Assembly: GCF_009932375.1 (NCBI RefSeq)
Contig: NZ_BLJG01000090.1
Location: 1-42,760, forward strand
Source of the DNA: Pseudomonas juntendi
GTDB lineage: Bacteria; Pseudomonadota; Gammaproteobacteria; Pseudomonadales; Pseudomonadaceae
Reading direction: 5' to 3'
DNA: 42,760 nucleotides
Below, piece by piece: positions 1 through 11,080 of this stretch (the first letter of the stretch is position 1; every line of letters begins with the position of its first letter). The translations under genes were made by a program, and so were the position numbers. Below the pieces are notes generated by a model. The model searched no databases, was not told the DNA's origin, and saw only the letters and a list, made by a program, of their open reading frames with translations.

Positions 1-1060
1 CGCCATCGCCCACGGCAATGGTCTGTTCCAGTTGCAAGCCCTCATCGCTGGCCAGTTTCTGCAGCAGTTCGGCCTTGCGCTGGGCATCGACGATCGGCTC
101 GACCGCCACACCAGTCACCTTGCCATCCACCACTTCCAGCTCGTTGGCGAACACATAGTCGATACCCAGGCGCGCCTGCACCTGGCGGGCAAAATAGGTA
201 AACCCACCGGACAGGATGGCAGTCTTGTAACCCAGGCGCTTGAGCTCGGCGAACAGGTTTTCCGCGCCTTCGGTCAGGCGCAGCGAGGCGCCGATTTCGT
301 CCAGCACGCCCACATCCAGGCCCTTGAGCAGCGCCATGCGCTCCTTGAAACTGGCGCGGAAGTCCAGCTCGCCACGCATGGCCCGTTCGGTGATCGCCGC
401 CACCTGCTCACCCACGCCAGCCGCCTTGGCCAGCTCGTCGATGACTTCGGCCTCGATCAGCGTCGAATCCATGTCGAATACCGCCAGGCGGCGGTTGCGG
501 CGGAACAGGTCGTCTTTCTGGAAGGCAATGTCGACGCTCAGCGCCTGCGCCAGGGCGAAGAAATCGGCACGCAGGGCCTGGGCATCGCTCGGCACCCCAC
601 GCACGGATATCTCGACCGCCGCCTTGCCCTTGTCTGTGTCGGCGTCCAGCGCCACCCGGGCCGACAGCCGCTCGATGCGTTCGATCGTCAGGCCGTACTG
701 GCTGATCACCGCACTGACCCGCTGCAGTTGCTCGGGGGTGATCTTGCGGCTGAGCAGGGTCACCACATGGCGCGCCTCACCATGGCCGTCGGCCCAGTGC
801 TGGTAGTCCGCCTCGGAAATCGGCGTATAACGGGCCTGCAGGTTCAGCTCGTGGGCCTTGGCTTGCACACCCTGCAGCAAGGCAGTTGCCACTTCGTTGT
901 CAGGGATATCGACCAGGATGCCGAACGACAGGGTGCCGTGCATGACCGCCAGGCCGATGTCGAGGATACTCACACCGCCCTGCAGCAGGACGCCGGTGAT
1001 TGCCGCAGTGAGACCGGGACGGTCCTCACCGGTGATGTTGATCAGGACGATTTCGCGCAC
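1..1060 (-). CDS. serB: Phosphoserine phosphatase SerB, 3' end cut by window edge
   Basis: SerB hydrolyses L-phosphoserine to serine, the last step of serine synthesis, in the cytoplasm. Reading leftward from a GTG at 1060 the protein begins VREIVLINITGEDRPG, an ACT-type regulatory domain, followed by a second ACT-like segment. The HAD phosphatase domain follows, with motif I (FDMDSTLIEAEVIDELA) and motif II (LSGGFTYFA). The window edge falls within motif III, right after AVGDG, so only the last few dozen residues are missing. The GTG start is chosen because the ACT domain begins immediately there and GGAG lies about 8 bases upstream. The divergent neighbour is an AhpA/YtjB-type gene, as at the enteric serB locus. 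The identification is secure; only the C-terminus is unseen. Confidence 0.95.
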   Translation of the reverse strand, partial: MREIVLINITGEDRPGLTAAITGVLLQGGVSILDIGLAVMHGTLSFGILVDIPDNEVATALLQGVQAKAHELNLQARYTPISEADYQHWADGHGEARHVVTLLSRKITPEQLQRVSAVISQYGLTIERIERLSARVALDADTDKGKAAVEISVRGVPSDAQALRADFFALAQALSVDIAFQKDDLFRRNRRLAVFDMDSTLIEAEVIDELAKAAGVGEQVAAITERAMRGELDFRASFKERMALLKGLDVGVLDEIGASLRLTEGAENLFAELKRLGYKTAILSGGFTYFARQVQARLGIDYVFANELEVVDGKVTGVAVEPIVDAQRKAELLQKLASDEGLQLEQTIAVGDG

Positions 1061-1132
1061 AACCTGGCTCCGACTTCGATGAAAAATGCGCATTCTACCG
1101 ACTTTCCATGACCATCGGGCGCCAACGATACT

Positions 1133-1160
1133 TTGCCGACAAAACCCGGCTCGCTATACT
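1133..1160 (+). promoter_or_regulatory. Sigma-70-like promoter for the AhpA/YtjB-type gene
   Basis: TTGCCG (1133-1138) and TATACT (1155-1160) are separated by 16 bases, matching the -35 and -10 consensus at 4/6 and 5/6. The -10 lies 34 bases before the GTG start at 1195. It sits in the short divergent gap between serB and this gene. Confidence 0.55.
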
Positions 1161-1194
1161 CCCCCCACTTTCTTGCCATTAAGAGCCGAGCTCT

Positions 1195-2661
1195 GTGAAC
1201 CGGCCCACGCCCGTCAAACCAGACAACTTCTTCCTGATGATCTATCGTGCCCTGAGTCAACGTCGCGTGCCGCTGGCACTGCGCATCGCCTGCACCAACA
1301 TCTTCCTGGTGGCGCTGGCACTGGTGATCTACGCCTGTGTGATGGGCCTGCAGTTCAAGCAGGCCATGCACGAACAGGCCGACGCCCTCGGCCAGAGCCT
1401 GACCACGCAAACGGCCACTTCGGCGACCGAACTGCTGGTAGCCAACGATATCCTCAGCCTCAACGTGCTGCTGGGCAACCTGGTGAAAAACCCGCTGGTG
1501 GCCCACGCGGCCATCTACAGCGTGGACAACCGCATCCTCGCCGAAGCCGGGCAACGCCCGCGCAATAGCCTGCTGGGCGAGGCCGAAGGCGTGTACCAGA
1601 CCAAGATCAGCTTCCAGGACGTGGCTGCCGGGCAGCTGCGCATCAGCCTGGACATGAGCCAATTCCAGCAACCCATGCTGATCAGCCTGCAAAGCATGGG
1701 CATTCTGGCGGCCATCCTGCTGGCGCTGGCCTTGGCCCTCAGCTTGCGCCAGGGCCGCTACATCACCCTGCCATTGCTGCAGTTGCGGGTATGGCTGCGC
1801 GACCCGCAGTACTACACGCCGGCCACCGACCGCCAGGATGAAATCGGCGACATCGCCCGCCAGTTGCATGCGCGCCTGGCGCCACCGCCGCCACCAGAGC
1901 CCGAGCCAGAGCCTGAGGAAGACGACGATGAACCGTTCGACGAGCCGCAGCACGTCAGCCCGGCACCCAAGGCCGCGCCGCGCGCCAAGGTCGCCGCAGT
2001 GCCAGACGAGGAAGATGACGAAGCGTTCGCCGGCCTGCTCGACGACGACACTGCACCAAGAACCGCAGTGGTAGACGAGTCCGACGAACCGCACTTCAGT
2101 GCCATCCTCGCGGTGCAGCTGGGCTCCCAGGAGCAACTGCGCCGTCTGCCGCGTACCCGCCTGACCGAACTGACCGAGCGTTACCGTGACTGCCTGGAGC
2201 ATGCGGCATCGCTGTACGACGGCGAAACGCACACACTCAACGATGGCAGTACCCTGGTGCTGTTCCACAGCCGCGTATGTGGTGAGGACTACCTGACTAA
2301 CGCAATCTGCTGCGGCGAGCTGTTGCGCGCCCTGGGCCATGCCCTGCAGATCGAAGTGGCCGACAGCGGCATCACCTTGCAATTGCAGCTGGGCCTGGTA
2401 TTGGGCAACGATCTGCACGGGCTGGAGCTGGTAGACGTGTTGATCGCCGAAAAAGCCCAGGATGCCCTGGCGCTGTCGCAGCACAGCCGCAACCTGTTGC
2501 TGGTGGAGCGGCAGATCAGCGATGACGCACTGATTCGCCAGCGCGCACGCATTCGCCCGATTGCCAGCCCTGAGGGCGCCTGCTGCGTGGAGCGCCTGCT
2601 GGAACCGTACCCATCGATGCTGGAACGGCAACTGGCGCGCATGCACGAGCGTCGGGCCTGA
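1195..2661 (+). CDS. AhpA/YtjB-family membrane protein with degenerate cyclase-like C-terminal domain
   Basis: This is a 488-residue inner-membrane protein of the AhpA/YtjB (Smp) family, whose gene commonly diverges from serB. The start is a GTG at 1195 with a purine-rich AAGAG upstream. A first membrane segment spans about residues 29-51 and a second about 161-184, enclosing a periplasmic loop of roughly 110 residues. A HAMP-like stretch follows, then a very acidic and proline-rich linker from about residue 228 (PPPPPEPEPEPEEDDDE). The C-terminal part (about 300-470) has the look of a class III nucleotide cyclase fold (AILAVQL, then LYDGETHTLNDGSTLVLF), but I do not see the full metal-binding aspartate set, so it is probably not an active cyclase. 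The family's function is unknown to me. A strong terminator follows at 2763-2791. Confidence 0.8.
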   Translation: MNRPTPVKPDNFFLMIYRALSQRRVPLALRIACTNIFLVALALVIYACVMGLQFKQAMHEQADALGQSLTTQTATSATELLVANDILSLNVLLGNLVKNPLVAHAAIYSVDNRILAEAGQRPRNSLLGEAEGVYQTKISFQDVAAGQLRISLDMSQFQQPMLISLQSMGILAAILLALALALSLRQGRYITLPLLQLRVWLRDPQYYTPATDRQDEIGDIARQLHARLAPPPPPEPEPEPEEDDDEPFDEPQHVSPAPKAAPRAKVAAVPDEEDDEAFAGLLDDDTAPRTAVVDESDEPHFSAILAVQLGSQEQLRRLPRTRLTELTERYRDCLEHAASLYDGETHTLNDGSTLVLFHSRVCGEDYLTNAICCGELLRALGHALQIEVADSGITLQLQLGLVLGNDLHGLELVDVLIAEKAQDALALSQHSRNLLLVERQISDDALIRQRARIRPIASPEGACCVERLLEPYPSMLERQLARMHERRA

Positions 2662-2679
2662 CAGGCTGCTCTGGGCACT

Positions 2680-2723
2680 GGGGCTGCGGCGCAGCCCCTT
2701 CGCAACGCCAGGCCGCGCCTACA
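2680..2723. repeat. Decayed REP element
   Basis: An 8-bp stem GGGGCTGC / GCAGCCCC (2680-2687, 2691-2698) is followed by CGCAACGCCAGGCCGCGCC (from 2701). This resembles the intact REP arm CGCGACACAAGGCCGCTCC seen elsewhere in the window, with several substitutions. It lies just after the AhpA-like gene. Confidence 0.45.
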
Positions 2724-2762
2724 GGGCCCGGGCCAGCTTCGCAATGGTTTGACGCAGACATG

Positions 2763-2791
2763 AAAAAGCCCGCAGCATCGCGGGCTTTTTT
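2763..2791. terminator. Bidirectional intrinsic terminator
   Basis: The stem GCCCGC (2768-2773) / GCGGGC (2780-2785) has a 6-base loop and is flanked by AAAAA on the left and TTTTTT on the right. It can therefore end transcription from both sides. It separates the rightward AhpA-like gene from the leftward lipoprotein gene. Confidence 0.85.
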
Positions 2792-2807
2792 GCACCTGGC
2801 GGTTAGG

Positions 2808-3521
2808 TCAGAACCGATAGACTTCCATATCGGTGCGGATCGGCGAGGCCATCGGGATTCTGGACTTTTCCGGCGCCTTCTTCACCTGCACCGGTGCAGC
2901 CGGCTTTTTCGGCGTTTCTTCAGCGATTGCCGGCTGGTTGGCCAGCGGCTTCACCGCCGTGCTCAGCTGCTCGGCCAGCTTCTGCAGCAATTGGCCCTGG
3001 GCCTGTACCTGCGACGACTCGCTGCCCTCATGTGGCTGTTCGAGGTGCACGATACGGTTGTCACGTACGCGGCCACGGCGGTCCAGCAGGCGCCACTGGG
3101 CGTCGAGGATGGCCGGTTGGTCCTTGCCCGAGTCCAGGCGGGTAATCGACAGCAGCACCTGTACATCCGGCGTGAAACCGGCCGTTGCCGGGGCCAGTAC
3201 CACACGCTGGCTGTCCAGGCGCCAGGCCAGCTGGCGCACCAGCAACTGGTCAATGTCCGACGACAGGCTACCCGCCCAACGACCGTCGGTCGCCGCGCTC
3301 AGGCTGCCATCGGCCTGGCGCTGCAGGAACGTCTCGCGCTGCAGGTAATCGGCCACCGATACCGGCCCGAGTACAACGGCCATGCCCGCACTCTGCGACG
3401 GCTGGCCAGGATCACCACTGTCGAGCTGGTACAAGGCGACAGGCTGGTGCATGGTGCACCCGCCCAGCCCCAGCAGGCCAGTCATCAACAGCGCAAGTGG
3501 AAGGCGCAGAAATTTCATCAT
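2808..3521 (-). CDS. PqiC/YmbA-type ABC-transport auxiliary lipoprotein
   Basis: This is a lipoprotein of about 237 residues resembling the PqiC/YmbA (DUF330) family, outer-membrane partners of MCE-type lipid transport systems. From 3521 it starts MMKFLRLPLALLMTG and reaches a lipobox LGGC with the lipidated Cys at 22. ATG 3518 is an equally good start because the two ATGs are adjacent and share the GGATGG site. The mature part begins with the family's Y-x-L-D pattern (ALYQLDSG) and includes the VSVADYLQRE region. The C-terminal tail is long, Lys/Pro-rich and probably disordered (EETPKKPAAPVQVKKAPEKS). No pqiA or pqiB gene is adjacent. It is the last gene of the leftward topo IV block, 169 bases after parC. 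Confidence 0.7.
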   Translation of the reverse strand: MMKFLRLPLALLMTGLLGLGGCTMHQPVALYQLDSGDPGQPSQSAGMAVVLGPVSVADYLQRETFLQRQADGSLSAATDGRWAGSLSSDIDQLLVRQLAWRLDSQRVVLAPATAGFTPDVQVLLSITRLDSGKDQPAILDAQWRLLDRRGRVRDNRIVHLEQPHEGSESSQVQAQGQLLQKLAEQLSTAVKPLANQPAIAEETPKKPAAPVQVKKAPEKSRIPMASPIRTDMEVYRF

Positions 3522-3690
3522 CCCATCCAGGCGGCTGCCTACAGGCACACCGCAGTGATACATATAAATTCAAACGGGCACACGACCACGCCGGCGCCGC
3601 AAGGGCCATATCATCCGCGAAATAACCGTCCGACTCCAGTGTTTCTGCCCGGAACGGCGCTGTAATTGCCGTTCCAGACATTTCCACCGG

Positions 3691-6474
<2,784 letters not shown>

Positions 6475-6478
<4 letters not shown>

Positions 6479-7461
6479 GGTTTGGCGCCCCAGCCGCCCT
6501 GAGGCGCCTCGAAGCGCCATACGATCGGGCGCCGCTCGCCGTCGGCACGGTCAGCGTTGTTGTTGTCCAATCCAACCCAGGCGCCTTTGCCGTCGATCAC
6601 CAGCGCCTCGGCCAAGCCGAACGGCTGATCGTAGCGGCGCATCGGCTCCAGCGCCTCGGCGGCGAACGACCAGCAGCGCTCGACCTCGCCGCTGTCAGCG
6701 TCCCGCCGGCATATCCGGTAGGTGTTGCGCTCAAGGGTGAACAGCTTGCCCTCGAACCAGGCGAGGTCGGAAAAGTCGCGCGACAGGGCCCGGGCCTCTG
6801 GCATTTGCGGCGGCTGCATCTCGACCCCAGCCTCGCTCAGCAGCACGCAACCGCGCCCGCAGGTCCATACCGACTGCTGCCGTTCGATGGCCACCAGGCC
6901 ACGCCGCTCGCGCTCGGCCGCCAGCCACAGGCGGTCACCCGCCGGGTTGATTGCCAGCCCTTCGAACAGCGCATTGAAGTTCAGCAGCATGCCACTGGCC
7001 CGCGCCTGACGGACCATGGCCGGGTCGATCTTGAGCCAGTCGGGCTCACCTTCGGGCGGCAGTTGCAGCACCGCAGCGTGTGCCTCGCTGATCAGGTACA
7101 GGTTGTTAGCCTGGTCGCAGGTGATGCCTTCGAAGTCCAGCGCGCCGCCGCGAATGTACGACGCCGCCCAGTTGCGTGACTTCAGGCCCCACGGCAGGCC
7201 GCTTTCCGGCACCGGCGGCGCAGTGAAGGCAAGCGCCTGCGCGCGCCAGGTAGCGCTCTGCTGGTCGAAGCGGTAGATGCGGTCATCGTCGCGGTCGGAC
7301 ACGCCCCACAACGCCCCCCGGCAGAATGCCAGGCCAGACAGGTTGCCACCGCGCATACCGTCTATCGGGTGCTCGGCAGTCATCTTCAGCTCTGGCCAGT
7401 CGCCCGCCAGGCCCGGCAGCGCAACCAGCGCCAGCCAGGCCGCCAGCAGCAGACGAATCAA
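6475..7461 (-). CDS. Exported esterase-like/phytase-like beta-propeller protein
   Basis: This 328-residue protein looks like the 'esterase-like activity of phytase' family (PF13449 type). It starts at a TTG (7461) that overlaps the parE stop as TTGA, with GAGG about 8 bases upstream. The TTG is favoured because a signal peptide, MIRLLLAAWLALVALPGLAG, follows directly. The rest shows blades such as GMRGGNLSGLAF, DFEGITCDQANNLYLISE and FEGLAINPAGDRLWLAAE, typical of a six-bladed propeller with an acidic metal-binding face. It is probably periplasmic. The substrate is unknown, and the family name does not prove phytase or esterase action. It is coupled at both ends, to parE and to the retropepsin-like gene. 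Confidence 0.8.
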
Positions 7462-9362
7462 ACCATGACCTCGGCGAGGTTACCTTTGGTTTCCAGCCAG
7501 TTCTTGCGGTCACCGGCGCGCTTCTTGGCCAGCAGCTTGTCCATCAGCTCGCAAGTCGCCTGCACGTCGTCCAGGGTCAGTTGCACCAGGCGCCGGGTGT
7601 TCGGGTCCATGGTGGTTTCACGCAGTTGTGGCGGGTTCATTTCGCCCAAACCCTTGAAGCGGGTGACTTGGGGTTTGCCGCGCTTCTTCTCGGCCACCAG
7701 GCGGTCGAGAATGCCATCACGCTCGGCTTCGTCGAGGGCATAGTAGATTTCCTTGCCCAGGTCGATGCGGTACAGCGGCGGCATGGCCACATACACGTGC
7801 CCGGCCTCGACCAGTGCACGGAAGTGCTGCACGAACAGCGCGCACAACAGCGTGGCAATGTGCAGGCCGTCGGAGTCGGCGTCGGCGAGGATACAGATTT
7901 TGCCATAGCGCAGTTGCGCCAGGTCGGTGGCACCGGGGTCGACCCCGATGGCCACGGCAATGTTGTGCACTTCCTGGCTGGCCAGGACTTCGCCGCCGTC
8001 CACTTCCCAGGTGTTGAGTATCTTGCCGCGCAGCGGCAGGATGGCCTGGAATTCCTTGTCCCGGGCCTGCTTGGCCGAGCCACCGGCCGAGTCACCCTCG
8101 ACCAGGAACAGCTCGGCACGCATCGGGTCCTGGCCGGCGCAGTCGGCCAGCTTGCCGGGCAATGCCGGGCCCTGGGTGATACGCTTGCGCTCGACTTTCT
8201 TGCTGGCCTTGAGGCGGCGGCCGGCGTTGCTGATGGCCAGCTCCGCCAGTTGCATGCCCAGTTCAGGGTGGGCGTTGAGCCACAGGCTGAAGGCATCCTT
8301 GACCACGCCAGAAACGAATGCCGCCGCCTCGCGTGAAGACAGCCGCTCTTTGGTCTGCCCGGAGAACTGCGGGTCCTGCATCTTCATCGAGAGGACGAAA
8401 GTGATGCGCTCCCAAACGTCTTCCGGTGCCAGCTTGACCCCGCGCGGCAGCAGGTTGCGGAATTCGCAGAACTCGCGCATGGCATCCAGCAGGCCCTGGC
8501 GCAGGCCATTGACGTGGGTACCACCCTGGGCGGTAGGGATCAGGTTGACGTAGCTTTCCTGGATGCTGTCGCCGCCTTCGGGCAGCCACAGCAAGGCCCA
8601 GTCCACCGCTTCCTTGTTACCGGCCAGGCTACCGCAGAACGGCTCATCGGGCAGGCGCTGGAACTCGTTGACCGAATCGACCAGGTAGGAACGCAGGCCA
8701 TCCTCGTAGTGCCATTCGACCTTTTCGCCGCTGGCCTTGTCCTCGAAGCTGACCAGCAGGCCTGGGCACAGCACGGCCTTGGCCTTGAGCACGTGCTTGA
8801 GACGGCTGATGGAGAATTTCGGCGAATCGAAATACTTGGGGTCGGGGCTGAAATACACGCTGGTGCCGGTGTTGCGCTTGCCGACCGAACCCACAACTTC
8901 CAGCTCGCTGGCCTTGAAGCCGTCGGCGAAGGTCATCTGGTACTCGTTGCCGTCGCGTTTGACACGCACGCGCACCTGGGTCGACAGGGCGTTGACCACC
9001 GAGATGCCAACGCCGTGCAAGCCACCGGAGAACTGGTAGTTCTTGTTGGAGAACTTGCCGCCGGCGTGCAGCTTGGTCAGGATCAGCTCGACCCCGGACA
9101 CGCCCTCTTCGGGGTGAATGTCCACCGGCATGCCACGACCGTCGTCGCTGACTTCCAGCGAGTGGTCGGCATGCAGAATGACCTGCACGGAGCGGGCATG
9201 CCCGGCCAGGGCTTCGTCGACACTGTTGTCGATCACTTCCTGGGCCAGGTGGTTGGGGCGGCTGGTGTCGGTGTACATGCCCGGCCGCTTGCGGACCGGG
9301 TCAAGGCCCGAGAGGACTTCGATGGCGTCTGCGTTATAGGCGCTAGCGCTGGGATTGGCCAT
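7458..9362 (-). CDS. parE: DNA topoisomerase IV subunit B (ParE)
   Basis: ParE is the ATPase subunit of topoisomerase IV. The 634-residue length is normal. The GHKL ATPase domain has the catalytic Glu42 in QEVIDNSVDEA, SDDGRGMPV at about 72-80, and GGLHGVG in the ATP lid. A transducer domain follows. The Toprim domain carries EGDSAGG near residue 417 and the acidic DADSDG motif near 493, both needed for metal-assisted DNA cleavage. The protein ends QLRETTMDPNTRRLVQ plus a short tail. The start ATG lies 35 bases after the yqiA stop. The yqiA-parE adjacency matches Enterobacteria, while the two passenger genes between parE and parC follow the pseudomonad arrangement. Confidence 0.98.
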   Translation of the reverse strand: MANPSASAYNADAIEVLSGLDPVRKRPGMYTDTSRPNHLAQEVIDNSVDEALAGHARSVQVILHADHSLEVSDDGRGMPVDIHPEEGVSGVELILTKLHAGGKFSNKNYQFSGGLHGVGISVVNALSTQVRVRVKRDGNEYQMTFADGFKASELEVVGSVGKRNTGTSVYFSPDPKYFDSPKFSISRLKHVLKAKAVLCPGLLVSFEDKASGEKVEWHYEDGLRSYLVDSVNEFQRLPDEPFCGSLAGNKEAVDWALLWLPEGGDSIQESYVNLIPTAQGGTHVNGLRQGLLDAMREFCEFRNLLPRGVKLAPEDVWERITFVLSMKMQDPQFSGQTKERLSSREAAAFVSGVVKDAFSLWLNAHPELGMQLAELAISNAGRRLKASKKVERKRITQGPALPGKLADCAGQDPMRAELFLVEGDSAGGSAKQARDKEFQAILPLRGKILNTWEVDGGEVLASQEVHNIAVAIGVDPGATDLAQLRYGKICILADADSDGLHIATLLCALFVQHFRALVEAGHVYVAMPPLYRIDLGKEIYYALDEAERDGILDRLVAEKKRGKPQVTRFKGLGEMNPPQLRETTMDPNTRRLVQLTLDDVQATCELMDKLLAKKRAGDRKNWLETKGNLAEVMV

Positions 9363-9397
9363 AGGGTCTCGTCGTCAGTCTGGTGAGTGCAAAAAAG

Positions 9398-10006
9398 TCA
9401 AAATACAGAAAAATCGAGCGCTGCATACTGCCCACGCGCAATACCGGCAAACGCCAGCAGGGCCGGCAGGCGCTCGGCAAAGCCCTGGAAACTGTGGTCA
9501 CCACCGGCCTGGATGCGCAGGGCACAAGCACGGTAATAACGTTCGGCATGGCGGTAATCCAGGGTTTCGTCGGCGGTTTGCAGCCACACCTGATAGCGGC
9601 TGGCATCGACCGGCGCTGGCACTTCCAGCTCGGCCAGGGCCTCCACGTGGTCCAGGGTCAGCTCCCAGGTTTCATCGGTGTAGTGGTTGCGCTGGGTACC
9701 CAGGTAGCCGTCAAAGTGCTTGTGCGGGGTAACCGCCGGGTTGACCAGCAAGGCCTTGAGGCCATGGCGCTCCGCCAGACAGGTGGCATAGTAGCCGCCG
9801 AGCGAACTGCCCACCAGTAATGGCGCGCCCAGTTCGGCGATGGCCGCCTCAAGCTGGGCGATGGCCTGGCGTGGGTGATGGTGCAAGGCGGGCACCCGCA
9901 GTTGATCGGCCAGGCCGAGCCGCTGCATGACCGCTTCGAGCTGGCGCGCCTTGGTGGAAAGCGGCGAGCTGTTGAAGCCATGGATATAGAGGATGGAACC
10001 CGACAT
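9398..10006 (-). CDS. yqiA: YqiA-family alpha/beta-hydrolase esterase
   Basis: This is a 202-residue alpha/beta hydrolase matching YqiA, a small esterase encoded next to parE in many gamma-proteobacteria. The N-terminus SILYIHGFNSSP forms the oxyanion strand. The nucleophile elbow is GSSLGGYYAT. The catalytic His is in AGGDHSFQGF near the C-terminus. It has no signal peptide, so it should be cytoplasmic. The ATG at 10006 follows a purine-rich GGGGGC. The natural substrate is not known; E. coli YqiA acts on short acyl esters. A 275-bp gap with a REP pair separates it from the upstream cpdA gene, so it may have its own promoter. Confidence 0.9.
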   Translation of the reverse strand: MSGSILYIHGFNSSPLSTKARQLEAVMQRLGLADQLRVPALHHHPRQAIAQLEAAIAELGAPLLVGSSLGGYYATCLAERHGLKALLVNPAVTPHKHFDGYLGTQRNHYTDETWELTLDHVEALAELEVPAPVDASRYQVWLQTADETLDYRHAERYYRACALRIQAGGDHSFQGFAERLPALLAFAGIARGQYAALDFSVF

Positions 10007-10145
10007 GCTGCCCCCGGAATCTGTGGCTTCGCGCCTGATGATGCGGGCGCAGGGACGCGCAGTGTAGCGCGTTCGCCGGGTTTTGACGCAGCGTCACGGG
10101 TTTCGCAACAATTTCTTCACCATAGCCGGCTGCAACAGGGCACCC

Positions 10146-10263
10146 TGTAGGAGCGGCCTTGTGTCGCGAAGGGGGTGCGAAGCAACCCCCATAATTTCAG
10201 CTTCGCCGCAGATATTGCCGGGGCCGCTTTGCGGCCCTTTCGCGACACAAGGCCGCTCCTACA
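10146..10263. repeat. REP pair (inverted), between cpdA and yqiA
   Basis: A perfect 25-bp inverted repeat has arms at 10146-10170 and 10239-10263 (core AGGAGCGGCCTTGTGTCGCG). Each arm is followed inward by its own small hairpin: GGGGGT..ACCCCC and GGGCCGC TTT GCGGCCC. This is the usual form of two REP units facing each other. It starts 18 bases past the cpdA stop. The rest of the 10007-10281 gap shows nothing else I can name. Confidence 0.85.
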
Positions 10264-10281
10264 GTTGACTGCGCAACCCGC

Positions 10282-11079
10282 TCAATAACCTGGGCTATCG
10301 AAGTCGAGCTTCACTTCAAAGTCCCACGCCCGCTCCACCCCGGTCTCCAGCCGCCCGTCGGCATGCAGGCGCAGCCAGCGGTACCCAGGCTGCTCTTCGC
10401 TCACCTTGAAGTCCTCGCTGCGGGCCGCGAACTGAATGCAGGTCGAAGGCGTAGCCAGCAGGCGCCGACCATCGCGCACTTCATCCCACTCCTGATGAAC
10501 GTGCCCCCACAGCAATGCCCGCACCTGTGGGTAACCTTCAATGATGTCAAACAGCGCCTGGGCATTGCGCAAGCCGATCGGGGCGATCCAGGCGCAGCCG
10601 ATGTCTACCGGTTGATGGTGGAAACACACCAGGCAATGGCGCCCGCCCGCCCCTTTCAGCGCGGCCTCCAGCACTGCCAGCTGGTCATCCCCCAGCAAGC
10701 CATGTGTGGCGCCGTGCACCGCCGTGTTGAGCATCACAATACGCCAGGCGCCGATATCGGTTACTGCCTGTACCAACTCCGGCGCCACTTCGGCCATGAT
10801 CCGGGCCTCATCATGGTTGCCCGGCAGCCAACGGCTTGGTACGCCAAACGGCGCAGTCAGCTCACGAAAAGCTTCATAAGAAGCAATGCTGGCATCCTGG
10901 GACAAATCGCCCGTGCACAACAGCAAGTCGACAAGCGGTTGCTCGCGCCGCACCTGGGCTACTACATGGCCCAAACTTTCACGGGTCTTGAGGCCCAGCA
11001 TGCTGCCGGCCGGGTCGGCGAAAAGATGGGCGTCGGTCAGTTGCACCACATGTACTGGGCGCGGGTGGTCTGCATGCAT
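10282..11079 (-). CDS. cpdA: 3',5'-cyclic-AMP phosphodiesterase CpdA
   Basis: CpdA hydrolyses cAMP to AMP and so lowers cAMP-Crp/Vfr signalling in the cytoplasm. The sequence has the ordered class III metallophosphoesterase motifs: QLTDAHLF (D-x-H), CTGDLSQD, PGNHDE, CFHHQPVDIG and WGHVHQE. From ATG 11079 it is 265 residues. This start lies one base after the yqiB stop, suggesting coupling. A GTG at 11109 would add 10 residues inside yqiB and cannot be excluded, because neither has a clear Shine-Dalgarno site. It belongs to the nudF-yqiB-cpdA run, in the same order as in E. coli. The REP pair directly after it may end the transcript or stabilise its 3' end. Confidence 0.93.
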   Translation of the reverse strand: MHADHPRPVHVVQLTDAHLFADPAGSMLGLKTRESLGHVVAQVRREQPLVDLLLCTGDLSQDASIASYEAFRELTAPFGVPSRWLPGNHDEARIMAEVAPELVQAVTDIGAWRIVMLNTAVHGATHGLLGDDQLAVLEAALKGAGGRHCLVCFHHQPVDIGCAWIAPIGLRNAQALFDIIEGYPQVRALLWGHVHQEWDEVRDGRRLLATPSTCIQFAARSEDFKVSEEQPGYRWLRLHADGRLETGVERAWDFEVKLDFDSPGY

Positions 11080-11080
11080 G

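Noticed and set aside
3651..3675. 8-bp inverted repeat after parC considered as a terminator
   Set aside because: The stem is good but there is no T-tract on the minus strand, and the downstream lipoprotein gene is likely read from the same transcript.
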